Assembly: GCA_002471575.1 (NCBI GenBank)
Contig: DKQG01000033.1
Coordinates: forward strand, 1 to 47,547
Length of the DNA stretch: 47,547 bases
Direction of reading: 5' to 3'
DNA from: Alphaproteobacteria bacterium UBA7314
Lineage (GTDB): Bacteria; Pseudomonadota; Alphaproteobacteria; MPNO01; UBA830
In this document: positions 18,791 through 26,075 of the stretch, one piece after another
Numbering within the stretch: position 1 is the stretch's first letter
Layout: every line of letters begins with the position of its first letter
Position numbers and translations under genes: made by a program
The notes under the pieces: model-generated
Databases searched by the model: none
What the model was told of the DNA's origin: nothing
The model's input: only the letters and a program-made list of their open reading frames with translations

Positions 18791-19867
18791 ATGGCAATAG
18801 ATTTCGGCTATTTCACGCTTTCCGATAACTACTATCCGGACAATCCACGTAGTTCGAGCGACTTCGTCCTCGAGATACGCGAGCAGGCCATTCTGGCGGA
18901 CAAGCTGGGATACAGCTCCGCTTGGATCGGTGAACACCACTTCGACCGCCTCGGCGTCAATTCCCGCCCGGACATCTTGCTGGCGAGCATCATTCCGGAG
19001 ACGCAAAACATCAGGTTCGCGCCTGCAGTCAACGTCTTGCCGTTGCACCACCCCATCCACGTCGCGGAAGCCTGGGCGACGCTCGACCTGCTATCCGGCG
19101 GTCGCGTCGATTTCGCCACCGGCCGCGGCTACGACCAGGAGGAATACTTACCCTTCGGCGCGGATTTCATGAAATCCGCCGAAATGTTCGAAGAGGGCAT
19201 GGACGTTTTGTGGAAAGCCTGGACCGAGGATGGTTTCTGGTCGCATCATGGCGAGTTCTATCACATCGACGACATGTCGATTACGCCGAAGCCGATACAG
19301 AACCCGATCCCCTTCTACGTGGCGTCGTTCTCGGAAACGTCTTCCAAGATGGCGGCGAAGAGAGGCCACAATATCATTTACGCGCCGTTCGCGGCCTCGA
19401 TGGTCTATGGAAGCCTGGCCGCTGCTGTGGACAGTTACCGCAACAACTGCGTTGCCGCCGGCAACGAGCCCGGCCGTGCCATGTGCAGCTACTTCATCCA
19501 TATCGCAGACACTCCTGAAGAAGATGATTTCGGCCGCCAGGCGATGATGGATTACTTCAAGTACTGCGTGTTGAGGGCCTTCCCGGACGACCCGGAAACC
19601 ATGCCACCGACCATGCACTATTTTATGCAGATCAACGAGATCCTACGCAACATGGAAAAGGACAAGTTGTCCAAGAATTCCGTGCTGATTGGCAACGCGG
19701 CAGCGATCACCGAACAACTGAAAGAAGTCGAGGAAGCAGGGATCGACGAATGCATCCTGTATTTCAACGTCGGTAAAAAACCGCACGGTCTGGTCAAGGA
19801 CCAGATGTACAAATTTATGGAAGAGGTAGCCCCCAACTTCGAGGCCTATCAGGTGGCGGCGGAGTAA
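18791..19867 (+). CDS. LLM-class (luciferase-like) flavin-dependent monooxygenase
   Basis: Bacterial luciferase-like enzymes use reduced FMN and oxygen to insert oxygen or open rings. The 358-residue protein starts at MAIDFGYF (18791) with AGGGAAAA upstream; an earlier ATG at 18758 is less likely. The TIM-barrel motifs are clear: SAWIGEHHFDRLGVNSRPD (about 44-62), NVLPLHHPIHVAEAWATLD (about 80-98), LSGGRVDFATGRGYD (about 99-113), and NPIPFYVASFSETSSKMAA (about 167). The EHHF region corresponds to the substrate and flavin pocket of group A LLM proteins. No separate flavin reductase is adjacent. The MarR gene begins 6 bases downstream, so the two are one operon. Confidence 0.87.
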   Translation: MAIDFGYFTLSDNYYPDNPRSSSDFVLEIREQAILADKLGYSSAWIGEHHFDRLGVNSRPDILLASIIPETQNIRFAPAVNVLPLHHPIHVAEAWATLDLLSGGRVDFATGRGYDQEEYLPFGADFMKSAEMFEEGMDVLWKAWTEDGFWSHHGEFYHIDDMSITPKPIQNPIPFYVASFSETSSKMAAKRGHNIIYAPFAASMVYGSLAAAVDSYRNNCVAAGNEPGRAMCSYFIHIADTPEEDDFGRQAMMDYFKYCVLRAFPDDPETMPPTMHYFMQINEILRNMEKDKLSKNSVLIGNAAAITEQLKEVEEAGIDECILYFNVGKKPHGLVKDQMYKFMEEVAPNFEAYQVAAE

Positions 19868-19873
19868 CACTCG

Positions 19874-20332
19874 ATGGAGCTTGGCGCTTACCTTCCCTAT
19901 CTCGTCAACCGGGTCGGACAGCGTTTCATCGGCGATATGACGCCGGTTCTCAACGAGGCCGGCGTCGATATTCAGAGCTGGCGAGTGCTGATCGCCCTTT
20001 ATCAGCGGGGTGGTCAGCCGGTCGGAGCGCTGTCGGACCTGACCAGCATTAATTTCTCAACCCTGTCGCGGGTGCTGGACCGAATGGAAAAGAGAGACCT
20101 CGTGCGCCGCCGTCGCGACGCAGAAGACGCGCGCTCTTTCACGATCGAACTGACCGGAAACGGGCGAAGCGTAACGGAAAAGATCCTGCCCTATGCCGCC
20201 GAACTAGAAGCACAGGCCACCGGCGATTTCTCCGAAGCAGAACTGGCGACGCTTCGCCAGCTTCTGGGCAAATTATATGCGGGGCTAGACGGAGACCGGG
20301 AACAACCGACCGACGACCGGCTGGCGGGGTAA
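19874..20332 (+). CDS. MarR-family transcriptional regulator
   Basis: This is a winged helix-turn-helix repressor that usually senses small phenolic or lipophilic ligands. The 152-residue length is typical. N-terminal dimer helices (about 1-25) precede the recognition helix region INFSTLSRVLDRMEKRDLV (about 58-76), a basic wing RRRRDAEDARS (about 77-87) and a C-terminal dimerisation helix. It begins 6 bases after the LLM stop with GGCGGAG upstream and so is cotranscribed. An imperfect hairpin (CGGA-N6-TCCG followed by TTTT, about 20337-20360) may terminate the transcript. Its likely operator is at 18721-18751. Confidence 0.9.
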   Translation: MELGAYLPYLVNRVGQRFIGDMTPVLNEAGVDIQSWRVLIALYQRGGQPVGALSDLTSINFSTLSRVLDRMEKRDLVRRRRDAEDARSFTIELTGNGRSVTEKILPYAAELEAQATGDFSEAELATLRQLLGKLYAGLDGDREQPTDDRLAG

Positions 20333-20402
20333 CCGGAAAAAACGGAGTCTAATCCGCTTTTACCGAAGCCGCTTCTATCCCCGTTTCGACCAGGAACCTT
20401 AA

Positions 20403-20576
20403 CTACCGCTCGATACGAACGGGCGACAGCCCATAGAGATATCTCATATCGAATACGGTCCCGGCACGAAGCGTGCTGAGAATAAGAGCAGCCGCATCTT
20501 CAACGGTGCCTGCATTACTGATCTTCTCCCTGAGGGCTTTTTTCAGAAAACACGCGTACTTTCGCTTACGCGGCAT
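20403..20576 (-). CDS. Small basic protein of unknown function
   Basis: A 57-residue protein (start MPRKRKYACFLKKALREKI) is preceded by a near-perfect Shine-Dalgarno AAGGAGG ending 6 bases before ATG 20576. A longer frame starting 18 bases upstream would include that site inside the coding sequence, so it is less likely. The N-terminal third is strongly basic (R and K at 3-6 and 13-18), followed by an amphipathic helix (VEDAAALILSTLRAG) and a hydrophobic/aromatic tail (MRYLYGLSPVRIER). I recognise no family; it could be a nucleic-acid-binding or membrane-associated peptide. It runs convergent to the MarR gene. Confidence 0.5.
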   Translation of the reverse strand: MPRKRKYACFLKKALREKISNAGTVEDAAALILSTLRAGTVFDMRYLYGLSPVRIER

Positions 20577-20944
20577 CCTGACCTCCTTCGACATCTAGCC
20601 GACATCTGTGCCCGCATCATCGGCTGTTTTTGAACACGCAGTCGGCCAACCGTACCGAATATACTGGAATATCGGGAGAGTACTGGTGCACGGTGCGTCT
20701 TGAAACGACTGCGGTCCGCACACCATCATGCCATCATCAAAATTGTGCCAACATTCGACACAGCAGACGTGGAACATAAACAACAAGTCGAAGAATGTGC
20801 GCTGTATGGACCGGTAATCGCCCAGCTTTCGGGAATTAGCGTGCAGCGCACATCGCGACTGTTTTTTTTGATCGCCAGGACGGGAAATTCCGACCCAACA
20901 GTGCTATAGTTCTATAAATCGGGTTCAACAGAGATATCGCCGCC
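20577..20944. other. Intergenic region upstream of the YgiB-like lipoprotein gene
   Basis: I see no convincing protein or RNA gene here; a 69-codon frame at 20700-20909 has no ribosome binding site and no recognisable sequence. An AT-rich TATAGT/TATAAAT stretch (20905-20920) about 30 bases before the lipoprotein start is a plausible -10 region, but I did not find a matching -35. A run of eight T residues occurs near 20862-20869. Confidence 0.4.
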
Positions 20945-21478
20945 ATGAAAAGATCCAAATCCGTCAAACTTGTTGCCATGGGGACTGGGCTGCTGCTGGT
21001 CGCCGCGTGCGAGGAAGCCAAAGTCGACACCGCGTTGTTCGAATCCGTCAAACAATGCACAGGTCTCGGGTTGTCAGAGCAGGAATGCGTCGCGAATTTC
21101 CAACAGGCGCGGCAAACGCATATAGCCGCCGCGCCGAAATACACATCGCAGGCCGATTGCGAAGCCGATTTCGGCGCCGAGAAATGCGAACTGGCACCGC
21201 AGCGGACGACATCCGGCGGCAGCGTCTTCATGCCGCTGATGGCGGGATACATGATGGGTAGCATGCTGTCGGGCGGCGGTCGCGGCCAGCCCCTGTATCG
21301 AGGTGCAAACAGCACCAATTTCCGAACCGCCGACAACAAGGCCGTTGGCTCCAAAACCGGCCGTGCGAAGGTCGCACAGAGCGCGACCCGGACCCCGGCG
21401 GCAAAGACCCGCACCACGTCGCGCGGCGGTTTCGGCAAGAATGCCCGCAGCCCAATGCGGCGATCCTTCGGCGGCTGA
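20945..21478 (+). CDS. DUF1190 lipoprotein (YgiB-like)
   Basis: The 177-residue protein has a lipoprotein signal with lipobox LVAAC, the Cys being residue 22, so it should be lipid-anchored on the envelope. The mature part shows the DUF1190 pattern: ALFESVKQC and LSEQECVANFQQA, then SQADCEADFGAEKCEL, a short hydrophobic glycine-rich segment (PLMAGYMMGSMLSGGGRG) and a basic Ser/Gly-rich tail ending RRSFGG. In E. coli, ygiB is next to ygiC, and the same pair is present here, with a gap of 57 bases. The role of the family is not established; it has been linked to envelope and polyamine-related functions. Confidence 0.85.
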   Translation: MKRSKSVKLVAMGTGLLLVAACEEAKVDTALFESVKQCTGLGLSEQECVANFQQARQTHIAAAPKYTSQADCEADFGAEKCELAPQRTTSGGSVFMPLMAGYMMGSMLSGGGRGQPLYRGANSTNFRTADNKAVGSKTGRAKVAQSATRTPAAKTRTTSRGGFGKNARSPMRRSFGG

Positions 21479-21535
21479 AACATGGCCTGTTTTCGCGAGG
21501 TTACTCGGGCCCGCGTCTCCCGTCGGGCATAGTCG

Positions 21536-22696
21536 GTGGATCGCATCCCGGTCGAGCCGCGCAAAGACTGGCGCGAGACCGCAGAGGAGCACGGGTTCCG
21601 CTTTCACACCATCGACGACGAACGGTACTGGGATGAAAGCGTTTATTACCGGTTCTCTCTGGACCAGATAGAAAACGATCTCGAAGACCCGACCGCCGAA
21701 ATAGAGCAACTCTGTTTCCAGGTCGTTGAACGCGCACTGTCAGACGATAGCGTGCTCGAACGCCTGGGCATCCCAGAAGCGTTTTGGGATTACGTCGCCA
21801 ACAGCTGGCGCAACCAGGAACGCAATCTTTATGGCCGCATGGACTTCGCGTATGATGGCTCCGGCCCCGCCAAACTGTTTGAATACAATGCCGATACGCC
21901 GACATCGCTGTACGAATCCGGCGTGTTCCAGTGGGTATGGCTGGAACAAGCGATCGAACGCGGCCTGATTCCGGACGGAAGCGACCAGTTCAATTCGCTG
22001 CACGAGGCTTTGACCGCCGCGTGGGCCAATATGGGGGTCGACGGCACGTTGCACCTCGCCTGCTGCAAGGACACGGAAGAGGACGAAGGCACGGTCGAAT
22101 ACATGGCCGACTGCGCGCGCCAGAGCGGACTGGAAACCCGGCTGATCTATATCGAGGATATCGGCATCAATACCGACGGCCTTTTTACCGACCTGCAGGA
22201 AAATCCGATCGATCACCTGTTCAAGCTGTACCCTTGGGAATGGCTGATGGCCGACGACTTCGGACAACATATCCCGAGGAGCGGTACGCGGTTCGTAGAA
22301 CCGGGCTGGAAGGCGATCCTGTCGAACAAGGGATTGCTCCCGCTGCTGTGGGAGATGTTCGAGGGCCATCCCAATCTGCTGCCCGCCTGGTTCGATGGCG
22401 ATCCAGCAGCCGCGGCGCTGAGCGGAAACTTCGTCCGTAAACCGCTGTTTTCCCGCGAAGGCGCAAATGTGGAAATCTTCCAGGAAGGCGAACGCACGAT
22501 CAGCGTCGATGGCGACTACGGCGCCGAAGGACACATCGTCCAAGCGCTGCACCCCCTACCCGATTTTGGCGGCAACTACCCGATGATCGGCTCGTGGCTC
22601 GTGGCAAGCCAGCCCTGCGGTATCTGCATCCGCGAAGACGTCTCGCTCGTCACCGGCGACGACGCCCGCTTCGTGCCGCATATTATTGCGGGGTAG
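21536..22696 (+). CDS. Glutathionylspermidine synthase-family ATP-grasp protein (YgiC-like)
   Basis: This is an ATP-grasp C-N ligase family member related to the synthetase half of E. coli Gsp synthase; no substrate is proven for YgiC-type proteins. The 386 residues match YgiC exactly in length class. Motifs include YGRMDFAYDGSGPAKLFEYN (about 100-119), NADTPTSLYESGVFQW (about 119-134), and the C-terminal ATP-binding segment VRKPLFSREGANVEIF (about 299-314). The start appears to be GTG at 21536, since a stop codon lies two codons upstream in frame. It is the second gene of the YgiB-YgiC pair. An amidase half is absent, as in other YgiC proteins. Confidence 0.88.
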   Translation: MDRIPVEPRKDWRETAEEHGFRFHTIDDERYWDESVYYRFSLDQIENDLEDPTAEIEQLCFQVVERALSDDSVLERLGIPEAFWDYVANSWRNQERNLYGRMDFAYDGSGPAKLFEYNADTPTSLYESGVFQWVWLEQAIERGLIPDGSDQFNSLHEALTAAWANMGVDGTLHLACCKDTEEDEGTVEYMADCARQSGLETRLIYIEDIGINTDGLFTDLQENPIDHLFKLYPWEWLMADDFGQHIPRSGTRFVEPGWKAILSNKGLLPLLWEMFEGHPNLLPAWFDGDPAAAALSGNFVRKPLFSREGANVEIFQEGERTISVDGDYGAEGHIVQALHPLPDFGGNYPMIGSWLVASQPCGICIREDVSLVTGDDARFVPHIIAG

Positions 22697-22731
22697 GAAT
22701 AGACATGTCTGACGGCACCGGCCCGCTCTCC

Positions 22732-22773
22732 TTCCCGGCCACCCACAGGATGATCCTTATGTGTGGCCGGGAA
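22732..22773. repeat. Strong intergenic hairpin downstream of the YgiC-like gene
   Basis: Perfect 11-base arms TTCCCGGCCAC (22732-22742) and GTGGCCGGGAA (22763-22773) are separated by 20 bases, which themselves contain a smaller CACA/TGTG pairing. No T-run follows, so it is not a classical terminator. It may stabilise the mRNA end or separate expression of the YgiC-like and V4R-like genes. Confidence 0.6.
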
Positions 22774-22811
22774 GAGCAGCCAACTGGCGCAACCAAAGTA
22801 CAGGTCCGCAG

Positions 22812-23321
22812 ATGACTTCCAATCGTCTTTACGACCGCATTTCGCGCGACCCGTCTATGGGAGAACTACGCGACGGCAATACCCGGCTCTTCCTGATGCG
22901 CGCCGACGCGTTTATGGATGCCTTCAGGCGCCTTGATGAGGACGCCCGCTACTCCATGTTTTCTGCCTTCGCTCAATCGATCGCCGAACATTCCGGCCAG
23001 TCCGTCAAACATTACCGCCACGAACTTGGCCCGGCGGCGCGCGAAATCTTCCTGAATGCTGCCGTCAATATGGCCGCAGATATGGGCTGGGGGGGCTGGG
23101 CGTTCGGCCCGAATACACCGGGAGAAATGACGCTCGATGTGGCCAACAGCCCATTTGTTGAAGGTCATGGCGTATTGAAAACACCGATCTGCGCGCCCAT
23201 CCTCGGCATGATCGAGGCGCTTGGCGGGATCATTTTTCCCGTCGATCCGGTCGTCGAAGAGGTGGAATGCGCGGCCGTGACCGGCGGCGATACCTGCCTT
23301 TTCGTGGCACGGATCGAATAG
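22812..23321 (+). CDS. V4R (4-vinyl reductase)-like domain protein
   Basis: The 169-residue protein starts at MTSNRLYDRISRD (22812); the longer upstream frame would run through the hairpin loop. The C-terminal half resembles the V4R small-molecule-binding fold: GMIEALGGIIFPVDPVVEEV followed by VECAAVTGGDTCLFVARIE, where the Cys-x(8)-Cys near the end corresponds to the C..G...C pattern of V4R domains. The N-terminal half is helical. V4R domains occur in bacteriochlorophyll enzymes and as sensory modules; this lone copy could bind a hydrophobic ligand. It shares direction with YgiC upstream and the MFS gene downstream. The family assignment is moderate. Confidence 0.55.
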   Translation: MTSNRLYDRISRDPSMGELRDGNTRLFLMRADAFMDAFRRLDEDARYSMFSAFAQSIAEHSGQSVKHYRHELGPAAREIFLNAAVNMAADMGWGGWAFGPNTPGEMTLDVANSPFVEGHGVLKTPICAPILGMIEALGGIIFPVDPVVEEVECAAVTGGDTCLFVARIE

Positions 23322-23335
23322 GGCACGAGCGGCTG

Positions 23336-23393
23336 TCGTTCCCGCGAAGGTGGGACACCAACGGCAATAAAGATGCCCGTCTTCGCTGGAATG
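23336..23393. repeat. REP-like palindromic dispersed element
   Basis: The arms TTCCCGCGAAGGTGGG (23339-23354) and the near-complement GCCCGTCTTCGCTGGAA (23375-23391) form an imperfect inverted repeat around an AT-richer centre. The CATTCCCGCGAA...TTCGCGGGAATG style is a well-known dispersed intergenic repeat of Alphaproteobacteria. Only one copy was noticed in the window, and it is degenerate. Confidence 0.55.
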
Positions 23394-23479
23394 GCCAAAT
23401 AAGAGAATGCGTAACCGGTATGCACATCTGGCGTGCACCCGCTGCTAGCACTTCACAGCAAACCCGGTATAGATACCGG

Positions 23480-24742
23480 ATGACAGACGAACACAAACCG
23501 CTTCTTCGATTCCGCTTCATCGTCCTGCTAGGATCACACGCAATGATCTTCGTGGGCTCCGGCAGCCTATTTTTGATCGCAGTCACGCTAAAGGACCTCG
23601 CAGGGGAATTCGGCTGGCCACGCGAAGTACCGTCGCTGGCGTTTTCGCTCCAGTTCATCGGCGGCGGGCTCGGGGGCATTCTCATGGGATACCTGCTCGA
23701 CCGTGTGGGCGCCGTGGTGCTCCCCGTGGTTGCCACATTCGCCGTGGTGTCGGGCTCGATCCTCACCACCCTGGTGGACGTGCAGTGGCAGCTATTCGCG
23801 GTCTACCTGTTTCTGTTCGGATTTCTCGGTCAGGGCAGCCTTTATGCGCCGCTGATGGCCAATATCTCGAAATGGTACGACCGGCGGCGCGGCATGGCCG
23901 TCGGCATCGTCGCCAGCGGGCAAAGCCTGTCCGGCATTGTCTGGCCGCCGATCTTCACCGCAACCGTCACCGAGGTCGGATGGCGCAACGGTTTTATCGG
24001 GTTCGGCATCATTGCGGGGATCATCATGCTGCCCATGTGCCTGATCTTCGTCCGCAAGCCGCCAAGCACCGAACAACTGCAGGCAGCGGAGCAATCCGAA
24101 GGACCCGATAGCAAAGGGCGTCCTAGGCGCGGCGCGCGCAACAGCGCCACGGACCTGAGCTATCTGCAACTGCAGATCGTTCTGTGCGTCGCCATTATCG
24201 GTTGCTGCATCTCGATGGCGCTGCCGCTTGCGCACCTGGTGTCGTTCGGTACGGATTTCGGCCTGTCGCTGAACGAGGCCGGATGGATTTTCTCGGCGAC
24301 CCTAACCGCCGCCTTCGTCAGCCGAATCCTTTTTGTGGGCCTGCTGTCTGACCGCTTTGGCGGTTTATGGGCGCTCTTCTGCTTTTCCGCCCTGCAGGCC
24401 GCCATGGTGGCTTTGCTGGCTTACGCTGACTCCGTGTTCCTGCTTTATATCGTGGGGATCGGGTTCGGATTTGGCTACGGTGGTGTCTTCCCAGTCTACG
24501 CCGTCATAATCCGCGAATATATGCCGGCTCGGGAAGCCGGCCGCCGCACGGGTATCGTATTTTTATTCGGTGCCGTCTCAATGGGGGTCGGAAGCTGGAT
24601 GGGCGGCGCAATCTTCGATGCGTATGACAGCTACGACCTGGCATTCCTGATCGGCGTCGTCGCCAACTGCATTAATCTGGTTATCATCGGGGCGCTCCTC
24701 ACCAGGACTCGCCCACGGGAACCAGAAGGCGCGACGGCCTAA
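23480..24742 (+). CDS. MFS transporter (monocarboxylate/oxalate-formate-like)
   Basis: The 420-residue inner-membrane protein has twelve predicted hydrophobic segments, with a hydrophilic central loop (about 190-225, rich in Lys/Arg/Glu) between TM6 and TM7. The MFS loop-2 signature is seen as GYLLDRVGAVVLP (about 72-84) and its second-half repeat as LLSDRFGGLWAL (about 287-298). KWYDRRRGMAVGIVASG (about 131-147) is typical of the monocarboxylate/oxalate subgroup. The start is ATG 23480; the ribosome binding site is weak. An SDR gene begins 24 bases downstream and is probably cotranscribed. The substrate is likely a carboxylic acid, by inference only. Confidence 0.85.
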   Translation: MTDEHKPLLRFRFIVLLGSHAMIFVGSGSLFLIAVTLKDLAGEFGWPREVPSLAFSLQFIGGGLGGILMGYLLDRVGAVVLPVVATFAVVSGSILTTLVDVQWQLFAVYLFLFGFLGQGSLYAPLMANISKWYDRRRGMAVGIVASGQSLSGIVWPPIFTATVTEVGWRNGFIGFGIIAGIIMLPMCLIFVRKPPSTEQLQAAEQSEGPDSKGRPRRGARNSATDLSYLQLQIVLCVAIIGCCISMALPLAHLVSFGTDFGLSLNEAGWIFSATLTAAFVSRILFVGLLSDRFGGLWALFCFSALQAAMVALLAYADSVFLLYIVGIGFGFGYGGVFPVYAVIIREYMPAREAGRRTGIVFLFGAVSMGVGSWMGGAIFDAYDSYDLAFLIGVVANCINLVIIGALLTRTRPREPEGATA

Positions 24743-24766
24743 ACTTTCCCATAAGGAGACACACCG

Positions 24767-25555
24767 ATGGAAATCTCACTGCAAGGGCGCTCGGCGCTGA
24801 TCACCGGCGGCAGCGAAGGACTGGGCAAGGGCATGGCGATCCGGTTCGCGGCATCGGGCGCTAATGTTGCCATTGTCGCCCGGCGGCCCGAAATTCTGGG
24901 GTCTGCCAAGGCCGAGGTCGACGCCGCAGGCACCGGAAAAGTCGTCGCCCTGCCCTGCGATCTGCTGGACCCGGCGGCGACCGTTCAAGCATTCAAGGAT
25001 GCGGAGCAGGCACTGGGCAAGATCGACATCCTCGTCAACAACGCGGGTACGTCGCGCGCCAAGCCGTTCGAAAGCGTTACCGACGAGGAATGGTATGAAG
25101 ATTTGGAACTGAAACTCATGGCCGCGGTCCGTCTCTGCCGCACCGCGCTGCCCGCGATGAAGCAGCGGAAATGGGGACGCATCATCAACGTGCTTAATAT
25201 CGGTGCGAAGGCACCGCGTGCGGGCGGCGCCCCGACAGTGGTATCCCGCGCCGCCGGACTTGCGCTGACCAAGGTGCTGGCCAGCGACGGCGCGCCCCAC
25301 AACGTGCTGGTAAATGCGCTGATGGTCGGACTGATTAAGTCCGGCCAGTGGGAACGGGCGTTCACGGAAGCCGATAATAGCGGCGACTACGAGGTCTTCG
25401 TCCAGGACATGGCGAACGACCGGAATATTCCGCTGGGCCGGATCGGCGAAACCGAGGAGTTCGCCAATATCGCCTGTTTCCTTGCGTCGGATCAGGCGGG
25501 CTATATCACGGGAACGTCGATCAACGTCGATGGCGGCGCGTCGCCGGTGGTTTAG
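24767..25555 (+). CDS. SDR-family protein with replaced catalytic tetrad
   Basis: This 262-residue Rossmann protein has an intact nucleotide site, TGGSEGLG at residues 13-20, and NNAG at 91-94, so NAD(P) binding is expected. The catalytic tetrad positions are altered: Asn to Lys116, Ser to Asn144 (in NVLNIGAKAP), Tyr to Thr157 and Lys to Arg161 (in PTVVSRAAGLALTK). The normal TGxxxGxG fold and C-terminal VDGGASPVV tail are otherwise typical. AAGGAG lies about 8 bases before ATG 24767. It follows the MFS carrier by 24 bases. It may be a non-oxidoreductase, a binding protein, or use a different chemistry, as in some divergent FabG-like families. Confidence 0.85.
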   Translation: MEISLQGRSALITGGSEGLGKGMAIRFAASGANVAIVARRPEILGSAKAEVDAAGTGKVVALPCDLLDPAATVQAFKDAEQALGKIDILVNNAGTSRAKPFESVTDEEWYEDLELKLMAAVRLCRTALPAMKQRKWGRIINVLNIGAKAPRAGGAPTVVSRAAGLALTKVLASDGAPHNVLVNALMVGLIKSGQWERAFTEADNSGDYEVFVQDMANDRNIPLGRIGETEEFANIACFLASDQAGYITGTSINVDGGASPVV

Positions 25556-25563
25556 AGCATTTC

Positions 25564-26034
25564 CTAAAGCGCCTTGTAGGCACAGTCGGAATCCTTACAC
25601 GGGACTTCGCGCCGGGATATGGCGCCGTCCATGTCGCCGCTCCGGGCGAAAACAAGAATAACGTTCACCGCATTTGACAGCTTCAGGGCACCGACAATGG
25701 CGTAGCTCGTTGTCAGCGTGTGCGCACCCGGAAGATCGCGGATGGCGGCGGTCGTATCTGCCCCGTCTATGTTGCGCAAACGGACGCCGGTCAGGGCCGA
25801 ATCGTAAGTCCGGCGTATGATCGCCTGTACAGCCTTGGTGCCGTCGGAAATCAAATTCACCAAGTGCCCGGCCTGTTTCAGCATCCACACGACTGCGGCA
25901 TGCTTGGCCTTGGCATGCGCTGCCAAAAACAGTTGTCTCGTCGGTGCCGCGATATTGCGATCCACGTCCGGTAAAAGGGGAGCCACCGTTTCAGTTTCGA
26001 AACGGCAGCAATCTAAGAAACATTCTTTGAACAA
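25564..26034 (-). pseudogene. Degenerate response-regulator receiver domain
   Basis: A 156-residue frame retains the outline of a receiver domain but not its active site. WMLKQAGHLVNLISDGTKAV matches the alpha1-beta2 region of receivers (LLKRAGH.V....G..A). RTYDSALTGVRLRNIDGADT aligns with the beta3-alpha3 region where DLVLMDVQMPxMDG is expected, but the phosphoacceptor Asp is Gly. AIRDLPGAHTLT and SGDMDGAISRRE correspond to RxLP..TPII and AGMDGYLSKP, with the conserved Lys replaced by Arg. The N-terminus has an inserted-looking segment. It is convergent with the SDR gene (8 bases apart). I treat it as a decayed gene, although it could encode a phosphorylation-independent protein. Confidence 0.5.
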
Positions 26035-26075
26035 GGACTAGTAGCGGGCCGACGGGTTAGATCGGTCGGCGGGCA

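Noticed and set aside
21740..22552. Minus-strand frame of 270 codons inside the YgiC-like gene
   Set aside because: It lies entirely antisense to a gene with clear family motifs, and its own translation has no recognisable pattern.
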